Source of the DNA: Rhodospirillaceae bacterium
GTDB lineage: Bacteria > Pseudomonadota > Alphaproteobacteria > Thalassobaculales > Thalassobaculaceae
Assembly (NCBI GenBank): GCA_002730675.1
Contig: PCAV01000067.1
Location: forward strand, 32,167-42,509
Length of the DNA stretch: 10,343 nucleotides
Direction: 5' to 3'
Of this stretch, positions 1 to 6,317 are shown in pieces. Each line of letters opens with the position of its first letter. Within the stretch, counting starts at the first letter, position 1. The notes beneath the pieces were generated by a model, which was given only the letters and a program-made list of their open reading frames with translations, searched no databases and was not told the DNA's origin. Position numbers and translations under genes: made by a program.

Positions 1-320
1 ACATTTAGGTCAAAAGAAAAATCCCATGAATCCTCATCGCACTCTAATATAGTGCCATGGTGAACGAAGCCAGCGCAATTGAAGAGCACATCTAAAACTC
101 CAATCTCTTCTGAAGCTTTTTGTACATTATTTAGATCCATTACATCCAACAGCCTAGTTTCAACTCCTGGAAGCATAGCTAGATCGTCTAGTTTTGACGC
201 ATTAATATCTGAAGCGATAACTCGCGCTCCCTCCTGCTGAAACGCTTCGACGCAGGCTTTTCCAATTCCTTGCGCAGCAGCTGTTACAAGGATGGTTTTC
301 TCATTAAGTCGCTTTCCCAT
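1..320 (-). CDS. SDR-family dehydrogenase, DHRS6 / 2-keto-3-deoxy-L-fuconate dehydrogenase-like (C-terminus outside window)
   Basis: Only the first 106 codons are present; the gene runs off the left edge. The translation shows an N-terminal Rossmann fold with glycine motif TAAAQGIG (residues 13-20, the TAAAQGIG variant seen in DHRS6/BDH2 rather than the usual TGxxxGIG), Asp38 after the second strand (favouring NAD over NADP), LLDV at 57-60, and NCAG at 81-84. The stretch FVHHGT...WDF near residues 85-101 closely matches what I know of DHRS6/BDH2. The Ser-Tyr-Lys catalytic residues would lie beyond the window. ATG at 318-320 has a GGGAG Shine-Dalgarno six bases upstream. In bacteria this subfamily includes 2-keto-3-deoxy-L-fuconate 4-dehydrogenase, which fits the adjacent sugar-acid genes; 3-hydroxybutyrate dehydrogenase is the main alternative. 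Cytoplasmic. It diverges from the UxaA-type gene across a 117-bp gap. Confidence 0.88.
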   Translation of the reverse strand, partial: MGKRLNEKTILVTAAAQGIGKACVEAFQQEGARVIASDINASKLDDLAMLPGVETRLLDVMDLNNVQKASEEIGVLDVLFNCAGFVHHGTILECDEDSWDFSFDLN

Positions 321-327
321 TAAAAAC

Positions 328-342
328 TCCCATTTGTGGAAT
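328..342. promoter_or_regulatory. Candidate operator, copy 1 (CAAATGG-core motif)
   Basis: Plus strand reads TCCCATTTGTGGAAT; within it TCCA and TGGA-like arms flank a TTTG centre, giving an imperfect palindrome. It recurs as GTCCATTTGCGGAAT at 377-391 (12 of 15 identical) and as GCCCATTTGTAGCAA at 4714-4728. This copy overlaps the Shine-Dalgarno of the minus-strand SDR gene, so a bound protein could block that gene. The regulator is not in the window; a sugar-acid-responsive regulator is an inference. Confidence 0.35.
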
Positions 343-376
343 GACGTTTTTACCTTTTGTCTTAGTTTATAAGCAA

Positions 377-391
377 GTCCATTTGCGGAAT
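377..391. promoter_or_regulatory. Candidate operator, copy 2 (CAAATGG-core motif)
   Basis: GTCCATTTGCGGAAT, 49 bp from copy 1 in the same divergent intergenic region. It covers the candidate -35 box of the UxaA-type gene, a typical repressor position. The spacing of 49 bp is near, but not exactly, an integral number of helical turns. Confidence 0.35.
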
Positions 392-410
392 TGAGATGCT
401 AGTTTATAGT
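383..410 (+). promoter_or_regulatory. Candidate sigma70-type promoter for the UxaA-type gene
   Basis: A possible -35 TTGCGG (383-388) is followed after 16 bp by TATAGT (405-410), five of six matches to the -10 consensus. The -35 is weak, as expected for a regulated promoter, and is embedded in the repeated motif at 377-391. Transcription would begin near 417, leaving a leader of about 20 bases ahead of the ATG at 438. Confidence 0.35.
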
Positions 411-437
411 GATGGATAGTTTGGGGGAGATAATACT

Positions 438-1982
438 ATGGCAACTGCAGGACATAACTCAGGTAGTAAATTGATCGTAAGACTGCATCCGGCAGACAAT
501 GTTGTCACGGCTCGACTAGATATTGTAGGGAATACGCCGATAGACGAGGAACGAATACCTTCATCTTGCCCAATTCCGTCCGGGCATAAATTGGCAACGA
601 AAAAAATTAAGGCTGGAGAAGAAATTAGGAAATATGACCAGGTAATTGGCTTTGCTTCCAAGGATATCGACCTAGGGGAGCATGTTCATGTGCATAACGT
701 AGAAATGCGTGATTTCGATCGTGATTATCAGTTTTGCGAAGGGGTTACAGAGACTAATTATTTCCCTCAATCCGAGCAAAGAATGTTCGAAGGATTTAAA
801 AGAAAAAATGGGAAAGTAGGAACGAGAAACTACATTGGCGTTTTAACCAGTGTAAACTGTTCAGCAACCGCAGCCAGGTACATAGCCAATTCAGTTTCGC
901 CCCAACTATTACAGGAATACCCTAATGTAGATGGCGTAGTTGCGCTAACACATTCTACAGGTTGTGGAATGGCGGATACTGGAGACGGTTATTCAAACTT
1001 ACAACGCGTTCTGTGGGGCTTTGCTCAACACCCAAATTTTGCCGGGATCCTTATGGTAGGATTAGGCTGTGAGGTCAATCAGATTGACTTTTTATTAGAC
1101 GCTTATGGGTTAGAGCGCGGACCAAAATTTCAAACAATGACATTGCAGGATACTGGTGGGACTAAAAAAACAGTTGCACATGGGTTGAGATTAATAGAGG
1201 AAATGTTGCCTGAAGCAGCAAAAGCAAAAAGAGAGCCCGTTTCAGTGTCTGAACTTATACTGGCATTACAATGCGGTGGATCAGACGCATATTCCGGCAT
1301 GACGGCAAATCCAGCACTTGGCGCAGCAGCTACCTTGCTGGTCAGAAATGGTGGAACGGCAGTGTTAGCTGAGACACCGGAAATTTATGGAGCAGAACAT
1401 CTACTTACCAGACGGGCTGTAAATAGAGAAGTAGGCGAAAAGCTGGTTGAAAGAATTCGGTGGTGGGAGGACTACTGTAAACGTAATGGGGGCGAAATGA
1501 ACAATAATCCTTCACCGGGTAATAAGGCAGGTGGTCTCACTACTATATTGGAAAAATCACTTGGAGCCGCCGCGAAAGGTGGCGTAACAAACCTTTGTGG
1601 TGTTTATAATTATGCGGAGTTAATAGATACAAAGGGCTTTGTATTCATGGATAGTCCAGGGTATGACCCATGCTCAATAACTGGTCAGGTGGCGAGTGGT
1701 TCAAACATCGTTAGTTTTACAACTGGTAGAGGTTCCTGTTATGGTTGCAAGCCAGCTCCGTCATTGAAGTTGGCTACCAACACGTCTATGTTCAACCACA
1801 TGGAGGAGGATATGGACATAAATTGCGGCGAGATACTAGATGAAGATCTCTCCATCGACGAAATGGGAGAACGGATTTTTGAGAAAATCATCAATACAGC
1901 TTCAGGCCAGCTAACTAAGAGTGAAGAGCTAGGAATGGGCGATAACGAATTTGTTCCATGGCAAATTGGCGCTACTATGTGA
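438..1982 (+). CDS. uxaA: UxaA/GarD-family sugar-acid dehydratase (altronate dehydratase-like), fused SAF + catalytic domains
   Basis: Full-length 514-residue member of the altronate/galactarate dehydratase family, enzymes that remove water from aldonates or aldarates to give 2-keto-3-deoxy acids. The N-terminal SAF domain (about residues 12-88) shows LHPADNVV, PSGHK (His50), and EHVHVHN (His83, His85, His87). The catalytic part begins near FEGFKRKNGKVGTRNY (117-132) and has SVNCSAT (Cys141), THSTGCG (Cys176), GLGCEVNQ (Cys211), ALQCGGSDAYSG (Cys279), DSPGYDPCSITGQ (Cys412) and GSCYGCKPAPSLK (Cys434, Cys437), the conserved set expected for metal-dependent activity. GGGGGAG at 423-429 sits 8 bases before the ATG. 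Probably co-transcribed with the amidohydrolase 14 bp downstream. Family assignment is secure; the substrate is not: altronate, galactarate, or a deoxy-sugar acid matching the neighbouring SDR are all possible. The symbol denotes the family. Confidence 0.85.
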   Translation: MATAGHNSGSKLIVRLHPADNVVTARLDIVGNTPIDEERIPSSCPIPSGHKLATKKIKAGEEIRKYDQVIGFASKDIDLGEHVHVHNVEMRDFDRDYQFCEGVTETNYFPQSEQRMFEGFKRKNGKVGTRNYIGVLTSVNCSATAARYIANSVSPQLLQEYPNVDGVVALTHSTGCGMADTGDGYSNLQRVLWGFAQHPNFAGILMVGLGCEVNQIDFLLDAYGLERGPKFQTMTLQDTGGTKKTVAHGLRLIEEMLPEAAKAKREPVSVSELILALQCGGSDAYSGMTANPALGAAATLLVRNGGTAVLAETPEIYGAEHLLTRRAVNREVGEKLVERIRWWEDYCKRNGGEMNNNPSPGNKAGGLTTILEKSLGAAAKGGVTNLCGVYNYAELIDTKGFVFMDSPGYDPCSITGQVASGSNIVSFTTGRGSCYGCKPAPSLKLATNTSMFNHMEEDMDINCGEILDEDLSIDEMGERIFEKIINTASGQLTKSEELGMGDNEFVPWQIGATM

Positions 1983-1996
1983 GATTGGATTCTTGA

Positions 1997-2914
1997 GTGG
2001 GCTTGACTGTTAATTTTCTTGGTGACGAATTATTAGAGTCCCTAGAGGAAGACAACTCGCATTCAAAGTCCCTCTGGACCTATGCCGACTGTCACGCTCA
2101 AATACTCGGTCCAAAAAAAGCCTACCCCTTAAGCTACAATAGGGATCTAACAATTGATGCTTATTCTGCTAAAAAATATGCGAAATTTCGTGAAAATAAG
2201 AATATTAAAAAAACTGTTTTGGTGCAGCCCGAGCACTACGGCACTGATAACAGCTGCCTCTTAGATGCTATTTCGAGTTTATATAGGAATCGCTGGGAAG
2301 ACGAGACTTTTCAAATAAAGGGCATAGCCAAAATCGAAAGTAATTTGGAAGATGAAAAGCTAGAAAGTCTTGCCAACTCAGGCGTAGTAGGGGCCAGATT
2401 TGAAATGCGTCGAGGTTTTTCTGGCTTAAGTTGGGAGGAAGCCGATAGATTAGCATGGCGAATAAATGATATTGGCTGGACAGTTGAGTTGTATATAGAT
2501 GGCTCGGATATCCACGAGGTGGAAAGAAATATAAATAGTTGGCCAGGGTGGGTGGTTTTCCCTCATTTAGGACAGTTCAAACGCACGCTTACTACACAAC
2601 AGAGGAGTTTTACGTCTCTGACAAGACTTATCGATCGCGATAAAGCCTGGGTAAAAATATCGGCCCCTTATATTCTCTCTCCCAACGACAACTTAGATGA
2701 CCAGGAAGTAACGGAAATCATCACAGCATTGGCAAAATGGGCGCCGGAGCGACTAGTATGGGGGACAAACTGGCCTCATCTTGAAAAAAAGGGTGATACC
2801 GCCATAGATGAAGAGCTATTGGAGCTAATGAATAAATGGGTGCCAAACGAGGCCAATAGAAAGTTAATTATGTGCGAAAATGCCGATATTTTATATAATT
2901 TTTCAGTTAGTTAA
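1997..2914 (+). CDS. Amidohydrolase-superfamily (COG3618, LigI / fuconolactonase-like) lactone hydrolase, divergent active site
   Basis: A 305-residue TIM-barrel hydrolase of the family containing 2-pyrone-4,6-dicarboxylate lactonase (LigI) and L-fucono/L-rhamnono-lactonases. Supporting landmarks are DCHAQILGP (31-39), VLVQPEHYGTDN (74-85), GARFEMRRG (132-140), PHLGQF (189-194), WVKISAPYILS, and WGTNWPH (255-261). A sugar lactonase feeding the dehydratases is the natural role here. Departures from the textbook family: the DxHxH start is DCHAQ, so the second histidine is Gln35; the catalytic Asp of WGTDWPH is Asn258; and the APYR arginine is Ile. These could mean altered chemistry, although Asn at that position may occur in other members. 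The start is GTG at 1997 with only weak ribosome-binding sequence; no in-frame ATG exists before Met137, so GTG (or TTG at 2003) is needed. Translation is probably coupled to the preceding gene. No signal peptide seen. Confidence 0.78.
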   Translation: MGLTVNFLGDELLESLEEDNSHSKSLWTYADCHAQILGPKKAYPLSYNRDLTIDAYSAKKYAKFRENKNIKKTVLVQPEHYGTDNSCLLDAISSLYRNRWEDETFQIKGIAKIESNLEDEKLESLANSGVVGARFEMRRGFSGLSWEEADRLAWRINDIGWTVELYIDGSDIHEVERNINSWPGWVVFPHLGQFKRTLTTQQRSFTSLTRLIDRDKAWVKISAPYILSPNDNLDDQEVTEIITALAKWAPERLVWGTNWPHLEKKGDTAIDEELLELMNKWVPNEANRKLIMCENADILYNFSVS

Positions 2915-2918
2915 TAGG

Positions 2919-4673
2919 CTAGGTGTAGTCATCACCCGTTTTTATTTCAGTTTCTAGTAGTGAAGGGTCTCGAAGAAAATCAAAGTCGCATCCACCATCG
3001 GCCTGGAGAACCGTTTCGTAATATAACTTCTTATATCCACGTTTATGTTTTGTTGTGGATCCTAATACTAATTTTTGTCTTCGGTTTTCCAACTCCGTCT
3101 CGTCTACCAAAAGATCAATCGTACGATTTTTGACGCTAATTTTTATTTTGTCGCCGTTGTTTACAAGTGCTAGCGGACCACCCACAGCTGCCTCCGGCGT
3201 TACGTGGAGAACTATCGTTCCATATGCTGTGCCACTCATCCGAGCATCAGATATTCGGATCATATCTTTAACACCCGACTGGGCAAGTTTTTTTGGAATT
3301 GGAAGATAGCCTGCCTCGGGCATCGCTGCATCGCTCATTGGTCCTGCGTTTTGAAGAACTAAAATGTCGTGTGTCTCTACCTCTAAATTGGGGTCATCAA
3401 TTCTGTTGGCTAAATCTTCAAGAGACTTAAATACTACCGCTTTACCTTCAGTTTCGAATAATGTTGGATCAGCTGCGGATCTTTTTAAAATTGCACCACC
3501 TGGCGCCAGAGATCCAAATAAGGATACTAACCCACCCATTTTTTGAATTGGTTCATCGAATGAACGTACAACTTCTCTATCGACGTAGGCGGGTTCACTC
3601 TGGAGCCGTTCTCCAAGAGTTTCCCCAGTTACACTTAGACAGTCAACGTTCAATAATGGCTTTAGTTCCCTAAGCACTACGCCGAGCCCACCGGCTTTAA
3701 AGAGGTCTTCCATATAATGGTCACCAGTTGGTTTCAAATCAATCAAAACAGGCGTTTCGTCAGATAACTTATTTAGTTGCTGTAAGGGGATTGGAATACC
3801 AAGTCTACCAGCGATTGCTGTTAAATGAATAATAGCATTTGTTGAACCCCCAACAGCCAGCAATATTCTCAATGCATTTTCAACAGATTCTGGCGTGATA
3901 ATCTTTTTTGGGATCAACTGTTTGCCATGGTCATTTTGTGCGAGGTGAACAGCCTGTGCGCCTGATGCTTCTGCTGCTCTCAGACGATCCGCATGTATCG
4001 CGGGTATAGCGGCTGTTCCCGGCAACGCCATACCGAGAGTTTCGGTTATGCAGGCCATTGTACTTGCTGTCCCCATGACTGCACAGGTCCCTGATGTGGT
4101 AACCAATCTTGATTCGATTTTCTCAATACCGGCCTTATCGATTTCAGCTGCCCGAAATTTTGCCCAAAACCGTCTACAGTCAGTGCATGCACCAAGTCTT
4201 TCTCCCTCCGAATGCCCTGTCAATTGGGGGCCGGTAATTAATGATATAACGGGTATCTTGGAATTAGCAGCTCCCATTAATTGAGCAGGCAAAGTTTTGT
4301 CACATCCGCCAATTAAGACTGCAGCGTCCATAGGCTGCGCATTAATCATTTCCTCGGTATCCATGCTCATTAGATTTCGGTACATCATCGAAGTTGGACT
4401 AAGGAAAGTCTCTCCCAGTGAGATTGTAGGAAATACAATAGGTAAGCCTCCAGCCATAAGGACGCCGCGTTTGACTGCTTCAATTAGCTCCGGCATATGT
4501 CTGTGACAATTGTTAAAGCCGCTACCAGTATCACCTATCCCAACAACTGTCTTCCCAAGGATCTCCTTCCCATACCCCATTGATGCAGCGTTAGCTCTTC
4601 GTAAGTAAAGGCTGAAATCCATATCACCATAATTTGTTAGTCCTCGGGCGAGGCCGCGCTGGTTTTTCGACAT
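2919..4673 (-). CDS. IlvD/Edd-family sugar-acid dehydratase (arabinonate/xylonate/fuconate-type)
   Basis: A 584-residue protein of the [2Fe-2S] dehydratase family. Cluster ligands expected for the family are present: FNNCHRHM (Cys56), GGCDKT (Cys124, with Asp125 and the carbamylatable Lys126) and SGTCAVMG (Cys197); the Ser of SDARMSGTAYG (Ser480) is the likely catalytic base. Length and motif spacing resemble the L-arabinonate and D-xylonate dehydratases of Rhizobium and Caulobacter more than true dihydroxyacid dehydratase. The product would be a 2-keto-3-deoxy aldonate, the substrate type of the SDR at the left edge. ATG at 4671-4673 has a G-rich Shine-Dalgarno (complement of 4678-4682). The gene converges on the amidohydrolase with only 4 bp between stop codons. 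The exact sugar acid is undetermined; a branched-chain amino acid role is less likely given the neighbours. Confidence 0.9.
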   Translation of the reverse strand: MSKNQRGLARGLTNYGDMDFSLYLRRANAASMGYGKEILGKTVVGIGDTGSGFNNCHRHMPELIEAVKRGVLMAGGLPIVFPTISLGETFLSPTSMMYRNLMSMDTEEMINAQPMDAAVLIGGCDKTLPAQLMGAANSKIPVISLITGPQLTGHSEGERLGACTDCRRFWAKFRAAEIDKAGIEKIESRLVTTSGTCAVMGTASTMACITETLGMALPGTAAIPAIHADRLRAAEASGAQAVHLAQNDHGKQLIPKKIITPESVENALRILLAVGGSTNAIIHLTAIAGRLGIPIPLQQLNKLSDETPVLIDLKPTGDHYMEDLFKAGGLGVVLRELKPLLNVDCLSVTGETLGERLQSEPAYVDREVVRSFDEPIQKMGGLVSLFGSLAPGGAILKRSAADPTLFETEGKAVVFKSLEDLANRIDDPNLEVETHDILVLQNAGPMSDAAMPEAGYLPIPKKLAQSGVKDMIRISDARMSGTAYGTIVLHVTPEAAVGGPLALVNNGDKIKISVKNRTIDLLVDETELENRRQKLVLGSTTKHKRGYKKLYYETVLQADGGCDFDFLRDPSLLETEIKTGDDYT

Positions 4674-4691
4674 ATTTCCCCCGTTTGGTAT

Positions 4692-4720
4692 TATAAGAAA
4701 GAGCTCGCTATCTGCCCATT
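4692..4720 (-). promoter_or_regulatory. Candidate promoter for the IlvD/Edd-type gene
   Basis: On the minus strand a perfect TATAAT -10 (complement of about 4690-4695) is preceded by 17 bp and a TGGGCA -35 (four of six consensus, complement of about 4713-4718). The -35 lies inside the third copy of the CAAATGG-core motif, the same geometry seen at the UxaA-type gene. The -10 is about 17-22 bases upstream of the start codon, so the leader would be very short. Confidence 0.4.
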
Positions 4721-4728
4721 TGTAGCAA
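4714..4728. promoter_or_regulatory. Candidate operator, copy 3 (CAAATGG-core motif)
   Basis: GCCCATTTGTAGCAA, reading TTGCTACAAATGGGC toward the IlvD-type gene. It shares CAAATGG and flanking C/Y/R positions with copies 1 and 2. By eye, CCATTTG does not occur elsewhere in the window outside these three upstream regions. Confidence 0.33.
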
Positions 4729-4982
4729 AACGAGGACTTTGGTTTAATAAATTATTATTTGATTTTAAAAAACTTAAATCAAGAGTAATCGGAGGCCGCG
4801 CTGTAAAAGTATTTCTGTAGATGAATAGAAAAATTTAATCGTTAGCATTTTAAAGATCAGGAACAAATAGATCTTTTTATCATTCTTTTAGTAAGTCATT
4901 TTAGTTTTCGTGACAGATGCTTTGGGATGGTTTATCTCTAGAAGTCTAATCATGTGTTAGCAGAGAGTTATTCAGGACGAAA

Positions 4983-5687
4983 ATGATATTCCTACGCTCT
5001 TTAATTTTTAATATTCTACTGGTTTTTAGCATTCTTTTAATAGGGCTTTTATCACTGCCACTTTTGCTCGGTCCTAGAGTTGGCGTCGCTTTTATTCGCG
5101 ACCTCTGGATCAAATTTATTATTGGCGCACTTGAAGTTGTCGTTGGCCTGCGGCATGAAGTTAATGGTCTAGAAAATCTTCCCGAACAAAACATGATTGT
5201 AGCAGCAAAACATCAATCTGCTTGGGAAACTTTGGCGTTACATTTAATATTTAAGGATCCAGCAATTATTTTAAAAAAGGAGCTTTTAAGATTACCTATA
5301 TTAGGTTGGTTTATCTCCAAAGTTGGAATGGTACCTATTAATCGAGCAGGTGGTAGCAGCGCGTTGAAATCGATGATTGAAACAGCTGAAAGATGGAGTG
5401 ATTCTGGCAGGCCTATTATAATCTTTCCCCAGGGAACTAGAGTGGGAGTTGGTGAAAATGTGAGATATCACCCGGGCGTTTTTGCTATTTATAAGGCCCT
5501 TGACCTGCCTGTTGTGCCTGTTGCTTTGAACTCAGGCTTGTTCTGGCCTAAACAATCATTTAAAAAGAAAGCGGGGACAATACAGCTAGAGATAATCGAA
5601 CCAATTCCACCCGGATTAGAACGTAAAAAGTTCATGGATTTACTAGAAATAAAGATAGAAAAAACTTCGAAAAACTTATTATCCTAA
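4983..5687 (+). CDS. plsC: 1-acyl-sn-glycerol-3-phosphate acyltransferase (PlsC/AGPAT family)
   Basis: A 234-residue membrane-associated acyltransferase that would convert lysophosphatidate to phosphatidate in phospholipid synthesis. A hydrophobic N-terminal segment (about residues 5-30) should anchor it to the inner membrane. Motif I is KHQSAWE (76-82), with catalytic His77 and Glu82 in place of the usual Asp (HX4E rather than HX4D). Motif II is around VGMVPINRAGG (114-124), motif III is FPQGTR (148-153, Gln in place of the usual Glu), and motif IV is the LPVVPVALNSGLFW stretch (175-188). I associate the Gln and Glu variants with alphaproteobacterial PlsC proteins, so I do not read them as inactivating. 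AGGA at 4974-4977 precedes the ATG by 5 bases. It stands alone on its strand and converges on the FliL-like gene with a 19-bp gap. An acyltransferase for another lipid, such as an ornithine lipid, cannot be excluded. Confidence 0.88.
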   Translation: MIFLRSLIFNILLVFSILLIGLLSLPLLLGPRVGVAFIRDLWIKFIIGALEVVVGLRHEVNGLENLPEQNMIVAAKHQSAWETLALHLIFKDPAIILKKELLRLPILGWFISKVGMVPINRAGGSSALKSMIETAERWSDSGRPIIIFPQGTRVGVGENVRYHPGVFAIYKALDLPVVPVALNSGLFWPKQSFKKKAGTIQLEIIEPIPPGLERKKFMDLLEIKIEKTSKNLLS

Positions 5688-5706
5688 CTCGTTCTTTAAA
5701 GCACTT

Positions 5707-6204
5707 TTATTTAACGGTCATTTTTAAAATTTGAACGTTCTCAACGGACGTTGTGTCGTCTACGACTTTGTTGACAAGAACCCACAATTCTTGCCGGAGC
5801 ATTGTTATCCCGTCGTACCCATCGAGATCTTCGGGCGAAAGACTGCTTAAAAATATATTTGCAGCCGAGCGAATTCTGGGCTCCAAAAGCTGAACTTTAG
5901 ATTTTGCCTCCTCTCCTGAGAGGATGAGCACAAAGGTAAGAAGTAAAAAAACGGGTTTTGGGCGCTCGGTTTGCAAGTTAATAACAAAGTCGTCTATCCA
6001 ATATTCGAGGGACAGAACCGATGCCTTTTTATAGGCCTTTGGAACGATGCTTCTCTCAGCAGCTTCTTTCGCGGCTAATTCTCTCTTTAACTGCTCGTTA
6101 TCTTCGGATCCAAACCCAGGAATTAGTCCAAAAAAAAACGCTCCCGCTCCGGCACCGATTAACAGTACAACTGGTAATAAGAAGATAATCAAAATTTTTT
6201 TCAT
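5707..6204 (-). CDS. fliL: FliL-like flagellar basal body-associated protein
   Basis: A 165-residue protein with an N-terminal Lys-Lys followed by a single hydrophobic segment (about residues 4-28), then a charged linker (33-55) and a periplasmic domain. The domain matches the FliL pattern: YWIDDFVINLQ (68-78), a hydrophobic strand LLLTFVLILS (87-96), PRIRSAANIFLSSLSPEDLDGYDG (109-132), MLRQELWVLVNKVV (135-148) and a final VENVQILKM strand. FliL is a single-pass inner-membrane protein that encircles the stator MotAB and supports torque. No FliM/FliN or other core flagellar gene is adjacent, unlike the common fliL-fliM order; the neighbours are plsC and the GGT-type gene, so this may be a FliL paralogue. 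GGAGAG (complement near 6213-6218) precedes the ATG by about 8 bases. It lies 113 bp downstream of the GGT-type gene on the same strand. Confidence 0.75.
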   Translation of the reverse strand: MKKILIIFLLPVVLLIGAGAGAFFFGLIPGFGSEDNEQLKRELAAKEAAERSIVPKAYKKASVLSLEYWIDDFVINLQTERPKPVFLLLTFVLILSGEEAKSKVQLLEPRIRSAANIFLSSLSPEDLDGYDGITMLRQELWVLVNKVVDDTTSVENVQILKMTVK

Positions 6205-6317
6205 TTAGAAACTCTCCGTTCTAGAGCGCAACCAAAGACGATCAGATTACCATAAACCGTTATTTAATTTGCGGAAATATTTTAAATAGTAAAAAGTGAT
6301 TAAATTCTATCCGCTTA

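Larger units (their letters stand above)
4650..4803. repeat. 12-bp perfect direct repeat flanking the IlvD-type promoter
   Basis: GAGGCCGCGCTG is found at 4650-4661, inside the first codons of the IlvD-type gene, and again at 4792-4803 in the AT-rich spacer, 142 bp apart. Sequence outside the 12 bp does not align, so this is not a clear duplication of the gene start. Function unknown. Confidence 0.5.
4674..4982. other. 309-bp gene-free AT-rich intergenic region
   Basis: Separates the start of the IlvD-type gene from the start of plsC, so it must carry both divergent promoters. The left end holds the candidate IlvD-type promoter and motif. The middle is strongly AT-rich (about 4740-4790), interrupted by a GC-rich GAGGCCGCGCTG at 4792-4803 that repeats 4650-4661. 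A weak AT-rich inverted repeat (AAAGATC at 4852-4858 with GATCTTT at 4870-4876) lies further right. No convincing ORF, tRNA or strong terminator was seen. Confidence 0.6.

Noticed and set aside
404..661. 85-codon minus-strand frame over the start of the UxaA-type gene
   Set aside because: It is a shadow of the strongly conserved SAF domain coding sequence and shows no recognisable domain.
4852..4878. AAAGATC/GATCTTT inverted repeat followed by T residues as an intrinsic terminator
   Set aside because: The stem is short and AT-rich with an 11-base loop, and both flanking genes diverge from this region, so no transcript is expected to end here.
5688..5706. Bidirectional terminator between plsC and the FliL-like gene
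   Set aside because: The 19-bp gap and its flanks show no stable stem-loop that I could find.
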